Assembly: GCA_018902385.1 (NCBI GenBank)
Contig: JABSSW010000017.1
Location: 434,001-498,000 of the forward strand
Source: Physcia stellaris
Taxonomy: Eukaryota; Ascomycota; Lecanoromycetes; Caliciales; Physciaceae
Direction of reading: 5' to 3'
DNA length: 64,000 nucleotides
Below, piece by piece: positions 23,004-33,363 of the stretch. The notes under the pieces were generated by a model. That model worked only from the letters and a program-made list of their open reading frames with translations, was not told the DNA's origin and made no database searches. A program made the position numbers and the translations under genes. Within the stretch, counting starts at the first letter, position 1. Each line of letters starts with the position of its first letter.

Positions 23004-23835
23004 ATGGCGCGAAATAAGCGTAAGTCCGTGATGGCCAGTAATGATACTCCACCTTCTGAAGAGCCTACCGCAAAGAAGGTCAAGCGAACGCTTGACCCGA
23101 GCTCAAAGTAGATAAGTGAATTTTCAACTTTCACTCATCATACTCATCTCTGCCAGATCATTCCAAGATGTTCCTATGATCACTTTGCTGGTCGGCGAGC
23201 AAAAAGCTCATTTTCATGTGCATATGGATATCCTGTGTCGGAATTCATCGTTCTTCGAATCAGCTTTCATGGGATCTGGGCACTTCAAAGAAACTTCCGA
23301 AAATTCCATGACCCTACCAGAGGACGATGCGCAGGCCTTTGATAACCTAATACAATGGTTATATTTCGGAAAAATGCCCAACATAGCTGAATCAACAATT
23401 AAAGAATCACGAGAACAAGCCCGAAAGTTTTACTTGCAGCTCGCTCGTCTATATGTCACTGCGGACAAGTACGATATACGTGAACTTCAAAACCATGTTA
23501 TGAGTTACATCTGCGAACTCAAACGGGATAAGTGCGCTCACACACCGGGCTCGGACATGATTGACTATATCTACGATAATTCGGCCCAAAACTCACCCTT
23601 TCGACGGCTGCTGGTACAGTGGTACGTATGGTGTATTTCACCGAGAATTTATTCTCAACCAATAATCCCGAGTTGGCTGAGACCAAGATCGGATTTTGCT
23701 GTAGACCTGGTCATTGAATTTGCGCTCAGAGCTAGTGGGGGAAAGAATCCATGGGAAACTGGCGCTGAAAGATTTCATTTGAGTACTGGAAACCGAGGCG
23801 ACAGAACCGCTTGCAATGATAGCCCTATCAATTGA
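23004..23835 (+). CDS. BTB/POZ-domain protein, second of a tandem pair
   Basis: Exon 1 (23004-23107) encodes MARNKRKSVMASNDTPPS and a KKVKR nuclear-type patch. A 49-bp intron follows, then exon 2 (23157-23835), 260 residues. The BTB domain (SFQDVPMITLLVGEQKAHFH, HMDILCRNSSFFESAFMGSG, LPEDDAQAFDNLIQWLYFG, ARLYVTADKYDIRELQNHV) aligns along its length with the upstream paralog, including AFMG-G-F-ET and a GG--PW ending. Same strand, same phase-2 intron just before the BTB core: an old local duplication. Partners unknown. Confidence 0.8.
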
Positions 23836-25095
23836 AGTTTAACGGGCGGCACCATTGCGAGCCAAAGTTCATCGACGGCTTGATCCAATGCTTGGCTTTC
23901 GACTGCTGTCAACTAACAGATATCAGCGATGCCAGTTAGACCTGGGTGGAAACAAATAGAGCACTTTTGGACCTCGACTGACTATCGGTGTATCGTCAAA
24001 CCTACTTGCTCAAATTTCGAAGGCGACAAGTCATGGTCCCGCGAGTTCGGCTCACGACTCTGATAAGAGGATATGGACAGAGGAAAGACCGTGAACGGGG
24101 TACCTTACAAGCTAGGTGGAGCGTCATAACATGACAGCTCAAACCGCAGGGTGCACATTTGGCGGATCAGTACTGTAATACAAGACATGGAAAATCAGTA
24201 GCTCTGCGCGCAGCTAAGGACAGTGATGGCTAGAAGCGAGAGACCTGAAATATCGTCAAGTGCGCAGCGTAATGGCCAACGACTAATGATCAACAAAGAG
24301 CGTAGTATTTAATCCAACGAAGAATATAATTTTCCTGCACCTATACTTGGCTTGCTACCTTCTCAGGGGTAGGGAAGGCGCAACAGTCAGGCGAAATGCT
24401 CCAGCTCCTTATATCACAGGCGTCCGCCCATTCTTTTCCGCTCTTCGTTCTTCACAACTTTTCGCTTCCCGTCCACCCGCTTCCAGAAGATTATTTTCAT
24501 GTATATGCGGGCCGCGTAGGTGTGAGGCTTAAGCCGGCGATGATACTGCAACGATCAAAGTCTTCATACAGAAGCCTTCAGGGGCAGTAGCGACATGATA
24601 AGTTCGGATAAGCAGTGGCATACTAGGCTTGAAGTTCTTGTGGATGGGTATACCATGGATGATTTCTTCCAATTCGATACCAATTGCTTTTCAGTGGCTT
24701 GTGTATAGACAACTTAGTCTCCTTCGCCCTTCTACACATGGCACGTCCTCAACACTACTATGAGATTTATATCTGCGGGTCACCTTTGTTTCATCGAACC
24801 TATCTTCAAGTTAGCTTCATCAAGTAGTTAACACCCACATTCACGAACAACACCAACCTTAAAACCTCGGGTACCTGTCTCCGTATATCATGCATCTACC
24901 CACTCTCATCTCTCATTTCTGATCTCTCATCCTATGCTGCCACCCTCCGTATCCTAGATACGCTTTCCTCCTCCACGGCCATTCGCTTCTCTGCTCACCC
25001 ACTATCCACAAACTTATCACCTTCAGACTTCGTGGCACCGTCCGTATTTCCCAACAAAACACATATAAAAACCTCTAAGCATCCCCACCGCCACA
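23836..25095. other. Intergenic, 1.26 kb, no gene seen
   Basis: Includes a pyrimidine-rich stretch (about 24700-25090) leading to the next start. A GGGTACCTTAC element lies at about 24100. Short frames at 24347-24590 overlap one another and lack motifs. Confidence 0.45.
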
Positions 25096-25665
25096 ATGCA
25101 ACGTCCCGACGCAACCGAGCCCATCGACATTAACTCCCCGCTCCCTGCCAGCACCAATAACGCTCCGATGCCAAAGCAGAAGCAGGACGCAACAGCCTGG
25201 GAAACCTGTCTCGCCGAATCAAAAGACACGACGCGCTACCCTCGCGTCCCCGTCATCGATGGGCCCTTCCAGGGCTTCGAGGAGATGCTGGACGCTAAGG
25301 AGCATGGGAATTATAATGTCGGTACGTGGATTCTCTCACCAAGACCCCTTTTTCTTCAACCTTCATCATATCCTCACAACACCCCCTAACCTCCCCAAAC
25401 AGTAAACCCCTTCCACCGCCCCACAGGCCCAACGCAAGAACACATCACGCTGCTCCAAAATCTCTACGCAAAGGGCAAATCGATCGACGACATCGCCGCC
25501 TTCCTCGTCGTGACATACCCGCATCTCATGGAGGGGTGGAAGGATGGCACGGAGTATGACCGCCGGGTTCAGATCCATGGGCTTGTCAATCTTTGGGTTA
25601 GTTGCTGGGCGCCGAGATTTGGGGGGGATGGGAGGGTTGGGGGTGGGGAGGGGCGTGGGGGATGA
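25096..25665 (+). CDS. Unrecognised two-exon gene
   Basis: Exons 25096-25321 and 25403-25665 around an 81-bp intron (GTACGT...ACAG) give 162 residues. I do not recognise the family. The start is MQRPDATEPIDINSPLPAST; the middle has an ordered look (PRVPVIDGPFQGFEEMLDAK; PTGPTQEHITLLQNLYAKGK; IDDIAAFLVVTYPHLMEGWK). The HITLLQNLYAKGKSIDDIA segment resembles a small helix-turn-helix, but this is only a resemblance. The tail after NLWVSCWAPRF is a Gly/Arg run read from a GGGGAT-rich stretch, so the true end is uncertain, especially given undercalled G runs elsewhere here. Confidence 0.55.
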
Positions 25666-26488
25666 AGATGGGGATGGGGATGGGGATGGGAGGACAGGGC
25701 GAGTGGGAGGAGGAGGGGTTTGGAGGGGGAAAAGAGAAGGAGGGGAGGGAGGCTGTACAGAGGTGGTTGAGGGGGTAGGATTCGGGTTCGCGGAGTGATC
25801 GTGGATCAGAACCACACTAAATATCGAGAGCCTCCCTTTTGAGTGGATCAGAAGATGAGGATGGGAATGAGCCCTAGGTGCATGAAAGCTCGGTAAAAGA
25901 TGTTTTGATATGGACGGCTATCTCTGAGCTTCCCTCCCAAGGAGCATGCTTCAAGCTACTGAGAATGCCACGTGCTCTTGAGTATTTCTATTAATCTTCT
26001 CAACTGAAAAATTTGTTCGAGTGAGTGGCTTGCAGCGGGGCAGCGTGTGGAATTTTTAGAAAATCGAGTGAATGATCAGCTGGACTCTTCACCCTCGTCT
26101 TCGCTTCTGATCGTCTTTCGGTGGCATCCTCGCTGCTGGAGTCTCATCCTTCTGCAGTGTCAGCGTTCCTCTGCAGCTTGCGAGTACGGCTAGCAAAATG
26201 CCTTTATCGATCACGGATCTCGAGCAGTTTGAACCATATCAAGCTTTTCTAGATTTCTTCGGCTCTCGACTGTCTGAAGCTTCATTCAATGTTCTGGATC
26301 AAGTTTAGCTCGCAGCAATTGCGCTGACTTTCATCGATCGACCTCATCTCTACACTCTTCTTGTTTCGTCACATTTAACGACCAGTTAGTTTGATAGATT
26401 CACCCCGCGCTTTCAAATGCTTTCGAAGGACTCTGCTTGAGATTTTCACTCACTGGTTCTCTCACTTACTATTCGACTATCATCAATC
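25666..26488. other. Intergenic, upstream of the 2EXR gene
   Basis: 823 bp. It opens with GGGGAT simple repeats (to about 25690), then ordinary sequence with no supported gene. Confidence 0.45.
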
Positions 26489-27628
26489 ATGTCCACTTCA
26501 AGTGAAGCTGAAGTCGTCAAAGCAAATACGCTAGGTGAGCTATTCTTTCGATGCACTTTAGTCCAATCAAAAGAAGAAGAAACCGAACAAAATATCTCTG
26601 AACTTGTTACTCAACCTAGGTTACCTTGTAGTCAAAACCGGCGAAATGTCAAATGCCGTTCAAAACCCCTCATTCGAAACATTCCCCGCGGAAGTGCGAC
26701 TGGAGATCTATCGTGAGCTACTGCTTACTGAAGAGGACTTCGTCGAACCTGTAAAGTCTTGGAATAATATGAATGATAATTCTACTTCCGATGACTCTGG
26801 AAAAGGATTGCATGTGGCTATCCTTCGATGCAACAAGAAGATCCATGGGGAAGCATACGGAATCCTCTATGGTAAAAATACTTTCCACTTTCAGCTGACG
26901 GCGGAACGCAAAGTCAAGCTCTGGCATCAGGATTTCCTAGAAGTAAGCCCGACGAGGATATCTAGACGATGCAGTCGTCTCATTACCAAGGTTCGCCTTT
27001 CGATCAATCCGCTGGGTCACGAATTTGGTTTTCATGTGATAGTCCGCCCCACCGATACTATGCGGATCAACCTCAATCATGTGGTGTCTAAGCTGGCACT
27101 TAACAACCTTAAGCATCTGGATATTCACTTCATCAATAGGCCTGGATTTGATCATCCTTACTCCGCTTTTCTCCAACAGAGAGGAATAAATATAGACAAT
27201 GAATTTGGCCCTTATTACTATGGTGAAGAATGTCTTGAGCCATTGCTGAAGCTTCGCGCTACTACTGTAAGCCAGCCCGCCGTACCAAAAATCAAGTTCA
27301 CAAAACGAACCTGACAATGTCTTACCAGTTCGTCCTTGAAGGTACCAGCGTCAGCCCCGGAATGGCAGCTAGGTTGAAGGCCACGATTGAAGGTCCTAAA
27401 GACGCAGCCTTCTTGGCTGCTCGTCGGCAAATGGAGGATGAAGAGGAGAGTGAGCTTGAAGATTACTATAGTGACGTGGAGGGTGAGGAGGAGAGTGAGC
27501 TTGAGGATTACATTAGTGACCTGGAGCGTGAGGAGGAGAGTGAGCTTGAAGATTACAATAGTGAGGTAGAGGACGAGGAGGAGAGTGAGCTTGAAGATTT
27601 CGATAGTGACCGGAGAACTATGGCCTGA
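26489..27628 (+). CDS. 2EXR/F-box-like family protein with acidic C-terminal repeats
   Basis: Exons 26489-26534, 26632-27266 and 27329-27628 give 326 residues. NPSFETFPAEVRLEIYRELL is the F-box-like opening of the fungal 2EXR family; LHVAILRCNKKIHGEAYGIL, then YGKNTFHFQL, is its second mark. These proteins are numerous in filamentous fungi and largely unstudied; a role as a substrate receptor is only a guess. The third exon ends in four copies of a 15-residue unit, EEESELEDYxSDxE, from a 45-bp DNA repeat. The first intron (97 bp) joins an ATG exon to the core; translation could also start at the ATG at 26646. Confidence 0.75.
27441..27613 (+). repeat. 45-bp coding minisatellite, about four copies
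   Basis: Each unit reads GAGGAGAGTGAGCTTGA-GATT and encodes EEESELED plus a variable half. Units differ at few positions. It lies in the last exon of the 2EXR gene and keeps frame (15 codons per unit). Confidence 0.85.
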
Positions 27629-28345
27629 TCTCTGGTTAAGAGAGTCTGGATGGGATCCTAGCAATACTATGAAAGAATGAGGCCAGAAGAGTTGGGACTA
27701 ATGAGATTTAAAGATCATATCTTTCAAGCGATGAAAGGAGCTACAACTGGCAGTCGATAGTGGACCTAAGCATTGCTACAGAAGCCATGGTAGAAGCATA
27801 TCAGTATGCGATCATTGTGGAGATAACAAGATGTTCTCACCATGAAGCTTGAAAAAATCTCCCGAGCCTTCTCAATTCATTCATGCTTCGAGTACACCAA
27901 GATCTGAGAATGCTTTACGGTCTGCATTGTGCTTGGAGTGAGGTGGTCTGAACGTAAATTTGGTGCTGTATAAGGCCACTTTAGACTCTGAGCCTGTGAC
28001 GAGATGGATGGGTCAGAAGTCTTGTCAACGTTCAATATCTTAAGCATGTCTCGATCCCAAGCATCTTCGATTTGATTTTGCCACGCGTTCTCGCCTTTAG
28101 CTAGCAGACCAGGGAATTGTAAGTAGAGCAAATGAGCAGACGGAGTCCAATCCTGACGAGATACCCTTCCGAGTCATTCTTGTGAACGCCGTCTGACAGA
28201 ATGCAGCATGTCTCATGCTCATAAAGCAAGTGAAACACCATACTGAATTCGAGCTCGAGGAATTTCAGCACACATATATACAGAGAAAAGACCTCTAGGT
28301 ATCATACTCGTAGATTTTGGGTTTCCCAAACATTCGCCACCTATC
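27629..28345. other. Intergenic with a possible coding remnant on the minus strand
   Basis: The minus strand at about 28180-27877 is open for roughly 100 codons (RVSRQDWTPSAHLLYLQFPG, AKGENAWQNQIEDAWDRDM). No ATG start fits and no family is recognised. It may be a gene fragment; 27629-27876 shows nothing. Confidence 0.3.
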
Positions 28346-30019
28346 ATGTCCCTACCCCTCACCCCCACCAGCTCCCGCCAAGCGCCCGCTCCCTCATCCT
28401 CCAACCATGCCACCACCAGCCGCCATCCCTCGGCCATGTCATCAACGACCCCAACCCCCTCCCCCGCCATCGCCCGCACCCAAAACCAAAAAGAGCAAGA
28501 AATAGACGGCAAATACGACCATGAACCCGCACCCGCACCCCCGAACCAGCGCGAAACCGACGCCGCCCGCGTCCTGCAACGAACCTACCGCGGCCACCGC
28601 TCGCGGCGCGAGCTCGCAGGCCTGAGCCTCGATCCCTCGACGCGATGGACCGAAGCCATCAAAGAGGCGCAATACCGAGAGCTGACGCGGCCGCGCCCTC
28701 GCAGCTCGGATCTCGCGCTGGAAGGCGAGCACGGGAAAAGCTCGGAAGCGCGGCAGAAATGGCGGACCGTGGGCGGGATCGCGCGGCGAGCTGGGGGGGA
28801 TGAGCACGATGAGGAGAGAGGGGGTTCGGGTGAGGACGAGGATGGGGCTACGAGGCGGAGATTGGAGAAGCAGAAGCGGACGCAGAGCACGCAGATGATG
28901 GACTTGTCGTATTTCCTCGAGATGGTGGATGTGCACCACCGGTATGGGAGTAATCTGCGGAAATACCACGCTGAGTGGAAAAGGAGGGGGACGAGGGAGA
29001 ATTTCTTCTATTGGCTTGATCATGGCGAGGGGAAAGAGTTGAGTTTGGAGTATTGTCCGCGCGAGAGGCTGGATTCGATGAGAGTGCGGTATTTGAGTCG
29101 GGAAGAGCGGCTGAATTATTTGACTATGGTTGATGGGCAGGGCAGGCTGTGTTGGAAGAAGAATGGTATACGCATCGATACCAGTATCAAGTGGAAGGAC
29201 TCCGTCATTGGTATTGTTCCTGTCGACTCCAATACCCCTACCTACTCCGAGAACGACGCCGCAGCAGGGGCGCCCGCCAATCCTTCTAGTGGCTCGGAGG
29301 GCGGAGAGAGCTCGGGAGACGAGGCTTCGAAAGCCGAGAAAAAGGTCACCGAAGTTCCTCCGGATGCAATCCTCAACCGATTGGTTCGGAAATCCTCGAC
29401 CAAGAGCAAGTGGATTTTCGTCGCCGATACCTCCTTCAATCTCTATGTCGGCATCAAGCAGTCGGGCGCCTTCCAACATTCATCGTTCCTGCATGGGTCA
29501 CGCATCTCCTCTGCCGGCTTGATCAAGATAAGAGATGGCAGGATCAAGCTGCTGCAACCACGTAGTGGGCACTATCGACCACCCGCGTCTAATTTCCTTG
29601 CCTTTATTCACGCCATGCGCGCCAAGGGTGTTGATATGTCCGCGACGAGCGTCTCAGCAAGCTATGCTGCCTTGATTGGTATCGAGGGATACATGAAGGG
29701 CAAGACCGCGATCAACGAGGCCAAGACTGAGCTCAAGGAAATGATTAGTCCGAAAGCGAAAACCCATGATCATGAGCATGATGAGCAGCCAGCAAGTCCT
29801 GGGAGCCATCCGACTCCCAGGCACGACGCAAAAGGAGAGGGGCTAAGCGTAGTCGGCGATACCGAGCATCGACGGGAATCGACACAAGAGTCGCCTGAAC
29901 CGAAGCGGACTGATAGTCGTGCTGACCATAATACTGTGGAGACATCTCCCAAAGAAAAGCCCGACGGTCTGAAAGCGAGCTTAATGAGGCGGTTGCACAT
30001 TGGCCAACGGAAGACCTGA
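28346..30019 (+). CDS. IQ-motif (IQM-like) calmodulin-binding protein
   Basis: A single exon of 557 residues. ETDAARVLQRTYRGHRSRRE (about 70-90) is a clear IQ motif for calmodulin. The following domain (LSYFLEMVDVHHRYGSNLRK, RENFFYWLDHGEGKELSLE, REERLNYLTMVDGQG, WIFVADTSFNLYVGIKQSGA, FQHSSFLHGSRISSAGLIKI) matches the IQM family shared by plants and fungi. The HGSRISSAGLI motif is typical. Head and tail are disordered and charged. A calcium/calmodulin-linked role follows from the family; no enzyme activity is established. Codon use is GC-rich and normal. Confidence 0.85.
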   Translation: MSLPLTPTSSRQAPAPSSSNHATTSRHPSAMSSTTPTPSPAIARTQNQKEQEIDGKYDHEPAPAPPNQRETDAARVLQRTYRGHRSRRELAGLSLDPSTRWTEAIKEAQYRELTRPRPRSSDLALEGEHGKSSEARQKWRTVGGIARRAGGDEHDEERGGSGEDEDGATRRRLEKQKRTQSTQMMDLSYFLEMVDVHHRYGSNLRKYHAEWKRRGTRENFFYWLDHGEGKELSLEYCPRERLDSMRVRYLSREERLNYLTMVDGQGRLCWKKNGIRIDTSIKWKDSVIGIVPVDSNTPTYSENDAAAGAPANPSSGSEGGESSGDEASKAEKKVTEVPPDAILNRLVRKSSTKSKWIFVADTSFNLYVGIKQSGAFQHSSFLHGSRISSAGLIKIRDGRIKLLQPRSGHYRPPASNFLAFIHAMRAKGVDMSATSVSASYAALIGIEGYMKGKTAINEAKTELKEMISPKAKTHDHEHDEQPASPGSHPTPRHDAKGEGLSVVGDTEHRRESTQESPEPKRTDSRADHNTVETSPKEKPDGLKASLMRRLHIGQRKT

Positions 30020-30318
30020 TGACCACCAATGTACTGTTCGTTGATGAAGTACACAATATGTATTAGCGACGATTGTATGCGACATGATCTATATCTGCGG
30101 TATCAGCGAGGCGTACAGGCACGGACATGCTTTTTAGAAGAATAATTAGGTATCTCATCAACTGCGCGGTGACGAAGAGGATATCTACCTCGCATTATAA
30201 TCTAATAATGAAACACTTTCATGCAGCGTTGTATCATGTGTAGCTCATTGACCTTGTCAAATATGCATTTCTATCTTCTCCCAGGCTGACGCATTGTACT
30301 TTTGCAGAATAGTCTCAT

Positions 30319-31830
30319 TTATTCCATATGATGTACTAATTCGACGTATAATTCATTCGGAATCTTTCGGACACAATTAATAGTTCCCTGGATAATCTCC
30401 TTGGCCTTTAAATGCGGGAAATTCCTCAGCATACTGCCGGGACTACATCGCCTCATTAGCACCCATCAACTCACTCATTTCTACCACCATCAACTTCAGA
30501 AAAAGGGGGCCAGACGTACCTCGGACTTCCCAGTAACCTGTCTTTCATCATCAAAAGCTGCACACAGATACACAGCACATTCAAATGAGGTCCATAAGCG
30601 AACAAAAAGTCCCAAAGCTGCAACACCTCAGGCAGCGGAGGCGTACAGGCGCACATCGTCAGCACAGATGCAAATGCGTATACCTCTGCCTTCATGCCCT
30701 TGCTTGTCAAGTGTGCCGCTAGCTTCGGATCCAGTATCGGGAGGCACTTATCCACGAGTTTAAGCCCGTTGTGTACCCCGTCCATTGCGCCGCGCACGTA
30801 CCCTGGGCATTCGCGTGTGATAAAGCGGTGGAAAGCGACGAATGCTTCGGCTTCTGAGCGCGCGGCGTAGAGGAAGGGCGCGCAGAGGACATTCATGCCT
30901 TGAACATAGATACCCGGTGAGGAACCACCTGCTTCAGAGCCTTCGGTGTTCGTGGTCGTGGAGGCGTTGTGGGCATGCTTTATGACCGGGGATGCGTGCT
31001 GGAGCTCTGGACTTCCAAGCTCGTTTGCGGAATGGTTTAGGGGGCGACCATCTGGTAGAGAGGCGTTTTTGGCATCGTGTAACTTCCAGGCCAGAGCGTT
31101 GAGGAGGCGGATGAGGGAGGCTTCGGAGACGCGGCGTTTGAAGAGAGGGTCGGTGGCGAGAGTTCGGAAAGTGTCGTTGCGGATCTTGGCGTAGGCGGGG
31201 GAGGGACCGCGGTGGATTAGAGATAGGTAAGTGTCTGTGGAGAGAGTGGGGGCGTTGAGGAGGATAAGCCAGACGTAGATACGTAATTGGGACTGTAAGC
31301 AGATGAGTATTTGACACAGGCTACGGTGACTATCGGCATACCATGCCATCGTTGTCTGTTTCTATAGCGTCCTCTAGGATAAGATTTCTCAGACGTTGTA
31401 GGCTGGTGTCAATATCCCCTTTCGGTCCACGACCGATGAGTGTTCGTAGCTCATCTTTCGCGGATCCCAGACCTTGTCGCTTTGTAGGTGCAGTTCTGCG
31501 AGTGATCGGTGCTGGAATGTGATCGGTGGGCATGATCGCATCACTGTTTGATCGCGTGCGGTGGTGGTTGAGTTTTTGTGGGGAGTGATGTGCAGGTATG
31601 GCAGGGACAGGAGGGAGGCTAGAGTTTTGAGAAGAGCTTGGGTTGCGCTGTTGTTGCTGTCGTTGCTGGGAGATTAAAGACGGTGCATTAAGCGCATTGT
31701 AATTGGACGATAGTTGATGAGCTGATTGGAGTTTACGTAGAGTTCGCGTGCCTCTGGGAGAGCTCAACTGATGGCCTGTTGATGTGGGCGATGGGATTTG
31801 AGGGCCATTCTTGGCTGGAGAGCTCGTCAT
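30319..31830 (-). CDS. BUB2: BUB2, mitotic exit checkpoint TBC GTPase-activating protein
   Basis: Exons 31830-31342, 31292-30520 and 30442-30319 give 461 residues. A long Ser/Gln-rich head comes first, then the TBC domain: LRIYVWLILLNAP, YVQGMNVLCAPFLYA, AFVAFHRFITRECPGYVRGA, LDPKLAAHLTSKG, and PPLPEVLQLWDFLFAYGPHL. The last exon restores FPHLKAKEIIQGTINCVRKI and ends VELVHHME. Bub2 with Bfa1 is the GAP for Tem1 and holds the mitotic exit/septation network off until the spindle is placed. The usual catalytic Arg of TBC domains is not obvious in the part read, in keeping with Bub2's unusual TBC. Length is longer than yeast Bub2 (306) because of the head. Confidence 0.85.
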
Positions 31831-32116
31831 TTTACAACCGAAGTGTTAATGTGATGACCTCAGGCGATGAATCTATGGGTCAATGCTCAAAGTCTCAACT
31901 TCGGTTCGTGGGATGTCACTCAAAGCCATCGATGATCGATCGCATTGACACTAAGTTTAGATAAGGTTTCGGCAGATCGCCCGTTCCTGCATGAGAAAGT
32001 GGAGTGATGAAATAATCGCTGATCCTCAAGGCTTTCATCTACCCCGATAAAGTAGTCCGATCGCTTAGTATCTATCCCCGAAAGAACCGTATTGATTAGC
32101 AGTTTAGATATCAGAA

Positions 32117-33145
32117 ATGAAGCCGCATCACGGCGATAAGCCCAATAACGCTGCCCCAACGAACGCCCACGCAGAACCGAGAAATGCAAAATCAGGTTCT
32201 GAAGAAACCAAACACATCAGCAAGAATGACAGAACTTCTACAGTACCGTCAAAGCGCAAAGCAACGACTAAAGATGAACCATCCAAAGCACCTAGGCGCT
32301 CCGCTCGCGGCACACAGCAACCTTCCATTGATCCGGTCAAAATGCTCCAATTCCTCGTCTCTCCAGCATCGACAGATCTTTGCCGTCCAAAAGACGAGAT
32401 CGAAGACTTAAAAACGCGCGGGAGTCACATAAAGACCTACTCCTCCTCAACTTTCACTCCTTTCGAAGAGTTGATCTGCGCCGTGATCCTAAGTCGTCCA
32501 ATCAGCCATGCGCTGGGTCTGCGCTCAATAAGAACCATTTTCAATGATCCCTGGAAGTTTAACACTCCGAAATCACTTCGGGAGGCTGGTCCCGATGGCA
32601 GAAGGAAAGCACTAGACGAGGCTAGGACTCAGCATAGACAAAAGACAGCAGATGAGCTTGGTCTGCTTGTGAATGTGCTGGAGGATAAGCTTGGAGATAA
32701 CGAAGACGATGTTGCGATGGCAAGAGTGAGGAGAGATTGTGACTATGATGCTGAAAAGGTAGGCAAACCCATCCTTGTTGTTGTTCTAGACGAAGTTTCT
32801 CTGCTGAATTCCCCGAAGGAGCTCAATATCATCAAGACGAGTGTCAAAGGCATGGGAAAGACAGGGATAGATATCTTTCGGAGAAGAATCCAAGGCGTCT
32901 GGCCTGAATGTTATCCATTTATTGACCAAAAGACCTCAGCATCACTCGAGATGTTCGGTCTACCAACCGAAGCCAAAGACCTAGAAAGCTTCATCGAAAG
33001 ACATTGGAAAGAGCTTCAGGTGGAAGGTATTGAAGCAAAGTATGAGAAAGATGAAAAACGAAAAGCATTTGTCCGACTGTTGGAGCATGCGGTTGGTGCT
33101 CATCTTGAAGGTAATGTGGATGCAATTAAAGCGGAAGCTGCCTGA
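32117..33145 (+). CDS. HhH-GPD-type DNA glycosylase-like protein
   Basis: Open for 342 residues without a break. The basic head holds SKRKATTKDEPSKAPRRSARG. The helical core (FEELICAVILSRPISHALGL, IRTIFNDPWKFNTPKSLREA) leads to a helix-hairpin-helix, VKGMGKTGIDIFRRRIQG, then YPFIDQKTSASLEMFGLP, where the Asp fits the catalytic Asp of the HhH-GPD fold. No iron-sulfur cysteines are seen. A 60-bp in-frame segment (32759-32818, GTAGGC...CGAAG, branch GCTGAAT) breaks conserved spacing between DYDAEK and ELNIIKTSVKG and is probably an intron, leaving 322 residues. Substrate unknown; inferred nuclear base-excision role. It is the last gene before the AT-rich block. Confidence 0.7.
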   Translation: MKPHHGDKPNNAAPTNAHAEPRNAKSGSEETKHISKNDRTSTVPSKRKATTKDEPSKAPRRSARGTQQPSIDPVKMLQFLVSPASTDLCRPKDEIEDLKTRGSHIKTYSSSTFTPFEELICAVILSRPISHALGLRSIRTIFNDPWKFNTPKSLREAGPDGRRKALDEARTQHRQKTADELGLLVNVLEDKLGDNEDDVAMARVRRDCDYDAEKVGKPILVVVLDEVSLLNSPKELNIIKTSVKGMGKTGIDIFRRRIQGVWPECYPFIDQKTSASLEMFGLPTEAKDLESFIERHWKELQVEGIEAKYEKDEKRKAFVRLLEHAVGAHLEGNVDAIKAEAA

Positions 33146-33350
33146 TAGATATCGAGCGCCCTACAACATAAATACAGATATAGAGAGAGTTCGTTGAAAC
33201 TCAATTGAATTCCTCGAAAGCTCACCTAGTCGATGGAAAACCCATGGGAGGAAGTTCAAGGCTGGAGAAATCGAAGCGCATGGGAGAGCACATGTCTACA
33301 ACCCTAAGACTACGGAGCAGCCATGAAACCCTAGCCTCTTTAGGAACTCC

Positions 33351-33363
33351 ACTCCGCACCTGG
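33351..33363. repeat. Target-site duplication, left copy (13 bp)
   Basis: ACTCCGCACCTGG here recurs exactly at 46982-46994, bracketing the AT-rich block. A 13-bp duplication fits target-primed integration of a LINE. Confidence 0.85.

Noticed and set aside
28442-29479. Long minus-strand frame opposite the IQ-motif gene
   Set aside because: A shadow of the plus-strand gene caused by GC-rich codon use.
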